Of a stretch of DNA of 64,000 nucleotides, positions 61,714-64,000 are shown piece after piece. Source of the stretch: Shouchella sp047238345 (GTDB lineage: Bacteria; Bacillota; Bacilli; Bacillales; Bacillaceae_D); NCBI RefSeq assembly GCF_047238345.1, contig NZ_JBDFMQ010000001.1:1054001-1118000 (forward strand), read 5' to 3'. Within the stretch, counting starts at the first letter, position 1. Every line of letters begins with the position of its first letter. A program made the position numbers and the translations under genes. Under the pieces are notes generated by a model. It worked only from the letters and a program-made list of their open reading frames with translations. It searched no databases and had not been told where the DNA came from.

Positions 61714-62634
61714 TTATTTGGTTGTATTTTTGGAATTTCGCAGTCGTTTATGGGCTTCAAAGTCCCATGTCGATAAAAACAGTTGGGCAGCTTGGTAACC
61801 TGATTCAAATAAAAAATTGCTTTGTTCTTCTGTTAACAAAAAGTCTGTTGCTGTGATAGAGTCCGTATAGATTTGAATCGTTCGATCTCGTGTCTCGTCG
61901 CTTAGATGGCGCATATCGTGAGCTTGCATCATCGTTTTAATAATATTTTGCGCTAAGTGTATCGGTGTTGGGATCACGGCATCCGCTTCAATCGTATCTT
62001 TTAGAAAACGAAAGCCAAACGTTGGGTGTCGCGGATTTTCCACATCAAACAGCCAAATTGGAAAATTACTAAGCAAGCCCCCATCAACAATATAGGCTTT
62101 ACTTTTATTAGCTAATTTCCATCGAGCTGGTCGATAGAAAAAAGGGATAGACGTGCTCATACGAACAGCTTGGGCTATTGTTACATCACTGGGTTTCATT
62201 CCGTAGCGATTAAGGTCGTCAGGGAAGATAATCATTTGCCCACTGCTAATATCAGATGCAATAATCTTCAGTTTATCGTCAGGTAGATCCGCAAACGTTC
62301 GGATCTGCTTTTTTTGTAGTAAGCTTCCGAGCCATTTTTCAATATAATCATTTTTGTACATCCCTAAATGTAGAAGGATGTTAACCAGATTTCCTGCAAA
62401 AGGGATATGGTTGATCCAATTCTTCCCTCTTAAATCTTTGAAATTGAGTTCTTGCAAATGGTCGTTAATTTCAGTGCTTGTATAGCCAGCAGCAAGTAAG
62501 GCTGCAAGAATGGAACCTACAGATGTTCCGGCTAGTTTTTGCCACTCGACACCATGTTCTTCCATCGCAGTTATTGCGCCTGCAAAGGCAACTCCGCGAA
62601 TCCCTCCTCCTTCAAAAACCGCATCGATTTTCAT
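61714..62634 (-). CDS. Patatin-like phospholipase
   Basis: The 306-residue Ser-Asp dyad hydrolase has oxyanion loop GGGIRG, nucleophile GTSVG and the aspartate in VDGGLLSNFP. It is a cytoplasmic lipid acyl hydrolase of the RssA/YlbK group. ATG 62634 is used; ATG 62640 lies inside the RBS AAAGGAGG. Confidence 0.92.
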   Translation of the reverse strand: MKIDAVFEGGGIRGVAFAGAITAMEEHGVEWQKLAGTSVGSILAALLAAGYTSTEINDHLQELNFKDLRGKNWINHIPFAGNLVNILLHLGMYKNDYIEKWLGSLLQKKQIRTFADLPDDKLKIIASDISSGQMIIFPDDLNRYGMKPSDVTIAQAVRMSTSIPFFYRPARWKLANKSKAYIVDGGLLSNFPIWLFDVENPRHPTFGFRFLKDTIEADAVIPTPIHLAQNIIKTMMQAHDMRHLSDETRDRTIQIYTDSITATDFLLTEEQSNFLFESGYQAAQLFLSTWDFEAHKRLRNSKNTTK

Positions 62635-62854
62635 AAACATCCTCCTTTCTCATTGACAAGAATCCCTAGAAAGAATACTTGTCTACTTTATTCTATGAAT
62701 GACTGAAGAGAAAAGTGTTCTTTTTCCATTAAAGTGGAGCGTAAGAAACAAAATCAAAAAAAATTAGAAAAATCTCCAAGATATACATAATTATTTTATG
62801 AATGAACCAAGCTAATGAATGAAACAAAAATATACGTAATGGAGTTGAATAATT

Positions 62855-63370
62855 ATGAAGAAATATCTTCTACATTCTTTAGCCTTAACTTTTGTTGCTA
62901 CAGCTCTAGTTGCTTGTGGTGGAAACGATAATAATAATGATATGAACCCACCTGAAGATGACATGGAGATGAATGAGCCAGGCGAAGGGAACGTTGAAAA
63001 CCAGCACTACGGTATGGATGAACATGGAGACGAAAACCATATGACTGTTTCTGGCGAAGTAGCAGACAGTGTTCGTGAATTAGATGGCGTAAACCACGCT
63101 GCTGCGATTGTCATGGGTGGGCAAGCATATGTAGCAGTCACAATGGACGATGAATCTCATGATATATCTGATGATATGAAACAAAAAGTAGCTGATAAAG
63201 CAATGGAAGTTGATCATAACCTTAATAACGTACATGTGTCTTCGAACCCGGATTTCGTAGAGCGAATGAATGGGTATGGAGATCGAATTGAGAATGGTGA
63301 ACCAGTTAGTGGTTTTGCAGATGAGTTTATGGAAATGGTTCATCGCATGTTCCCTTCTACAAAACGGTAA
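62855..63370 (+). CDS. YhcN/YlaJ-family sporulation lipoprotein
   Basis: The 171-residue lipoprotein has a signal peptide ending LVAC (Cys21), an Asn/Asp/Glu-rich linker and a YhcN/YlaJ domain (LDGVNHAAAIVMGGQAYVAV, then MKQKVADKAMEVDHNLNNVHV). Such proteins are found in spore envelopes and germination. RBS ATGGAGTTG. Supports an endospore-forming host. Confidence 0.9.
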   Translation: MKKYLLHSLALTFVATALVACGGNDNNNDMNPPEDDMEMNEPGEGNVENQHYGMDEHGDENHMTVSGEVADSVRELDGVNHAAAIVMGGQAYVAVTMDDESHDISDDMKQKVADKAMEVDHNLNNVHVSSNPDFVERMNGYGDRIENGEPVSGFADEFMEMVHRMFPSTKR

Positions 63371-63373
63371 TTT

Positions 63374-63429
63374 TATAAAAAAAGAATCTTTATGAGTGAG
63401 AAATAATCATTCATAAGGATTCTTTTTGG
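63374..63429. terminator. Bidirectional terminator between yhcN-type and lysR genes
   Basis: AAAAAGAATCTTTATGA and TCATAAGGATTCTTTTT form a long stem with one mismatch. Confidence 0.88.
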
Positions 63430-63434
63430 TTACA

Positions 63435-64000
63435 TTATTGAATCACATTCGTAAAGCTTTGCTGTAAAGGTTCTAAATAATGTTTGTCTGATGTGTAAAG
63501 ATATAAATGACGAGCAAAATTGGGATCTGTAATCGGTTTATATACAATTCCGCTGTGCCAAACTGGTTCTAGCATTAACTGTGGAATAAAGGCAACCCCG
63601 TTCTTTTGTTTGACAGAGTATAGTAAGGATTGATACGGAACGCTAAAGACGTCATGCTTTGTCCAATTGTTTTGATTACGTAACGTAACCCAAAATTGAT
63701 AAAAGCGACTTTTTTTCGGTGGAACAATTTGCGGGTAGTCGATACATTGTTCAAGCGAAAGTTCATCATAAGTAGCAAGGGGGTGATCATCCGACATGGC
63801 TACTTTATAATGGTCGTGCTTGATTAAAGTGGAGTATAAGCCTTGGTGATGTGGATGATCTTCAATTACTGCTGCGTCAATTTCCCCTTTTTCGAGCATT
63901 GGTATAAATTCAAGGCAGTTTAATCGGGTTTGATGACACTCAACAGCAACTGTTGATGTAGCGTATGTAATCGTGTCTGGTAAATATAAAGGCGATAAAA
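63435..64000 (-). CDS. LysR-family regulator, 5' part outside the window
   Basis: The reverse-strand frame runs from the window edge (near 63998) to the stop at 63435, giving about 188 C-terminal residues. It is the LysR substrate-binding domain: LPDTITYATSTVAVECHQ, LEKGEIDAAVIED and FIPQLMLEPV. An internal ATG at 63899 is not the start. The DNA-binding domain and target are beyond the window. Confidence 0.87.
   Translation of the reverse strand, partial: LSPLYLPDTITYATSTVAVECHQTRLNCLEFIPMLEKGEIDAAVIEDHPHHQGLYSTLIKHDHYKVAMSDDHPLATYDELSLEQCIDYPQIVPPKKSRFYQFWVTLRNQNNWTKHDVFSVPYQSLLYSVKQKNGVAFIPQLMLEPVWHSGIVYKPITDPNFARHLYLYTSDKHYLEPLQQSFTNVIQ

Noticed and set aside
1..64000. CRISPR array, insertion sequence, prophage, rRNA or tRNA genes
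   Set aside because: I saw no regularly spaced repeats, no transposase or phage structural genes, and no tRNA-like cloverleaf sequence in the spacers.

Overview
The window is ordinary chromosomal DNA from a Gram-positive, endospore-forming Firmicute of the Bacillaceae. Signs of this are GGAGG-type ribosome binding sites, frequent GTG and TTG starts, gatCAB-dagK, a YhcN/YlaJ spore lipoprotein, pdxST with a divergent MocR-type PdxR, EcsAB, AmaP/DUF2273 and CcpA cre boxes. An alkaliphile-type genus such as Shouchella or Alkalihalobacillus is a guess from gene content only. I saw no rRNA, tRNA, CRISPR array, complete insertion sequence or prophage.

Layout. 1-4.8 kb: tail of an upstream gene, a tiny reverse-strand gene, gatCAB and dagK. 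4.9-6.5 kb: a DeoR regulator with PTS IIA and IIB but no IIC. 6.6-9.1 kb: a string of small membrane proteins, the last three being tandem paralogues with the third frameshifted. 9.1-14.4 kb: an alanine module (alr, ald, a PucR/AdeR-type regulator, alsT), then rlmCD. 15.9-17.8 kb: AT-rich orphan genes and a PH-domain protein. 17.8-22.3 kb: a four-gene carbohydrate operon (aldolase, FGGY kinase, SDR, D-2-hydroxyacid dehydrogenase) ending in a gene relic. 23-25 kb: an aldehyde dehydrogenase plus DUF779 pair behind a cre site.

25-29.2 kb is the most system-like region: an ECF sigma factor with an RskA-type anti-sigma, a two-repeat cell-wall anchored protein with an MPQTG sorting signal, and a lipoprotein class F-like sortase. 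The sigma operon and the anchored-protein gene carry the same two-part promoter, GTGATCCA-N15-CGTT, which defines a small self-contained regulon. A large hairpin element separates the anchored protein from the sortase.

29.3-35.3 kb: SelO, small membrane proteins, a 12-TM permease with a T-run frameshift at its start, a TVP38/DedA protein and a GNAT. 35.3-41.2 kb: TctCBA solute uptake, a TIM-barrel isomerase-like enzyme resembling dehydroshikimate dehydratases, an IclR regulator and type I dehydroquinate dehydratase, together suggesting quinate/shikimate-type catabolism. 41.2-46.4 kb: HxlR with a flavin monooxygenase/reductase pair, then vitamin B6 synthesis (pdxR/pdxST). 46.4-52.4 kb: two regulator/MFS pairs, one with twin palindromic operators, and a NUDIX gene carrying a nonsense codon. 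52.4-64 kb: SulP, LrgAB, EcsAB, AmaP/DUF2273, an HD phosphohydrolase coupled to D-serine dehydratase, patatin, YhcN and a truncated LysR.

Two 56-residue genes about 22 kb apart (90-260 and 22322-22492, both reverse strand) appear to be paralogues of an undescribed small-protein family. In several convergent or terminal genes the last codons and stop form one arm of the terminator hairpin.
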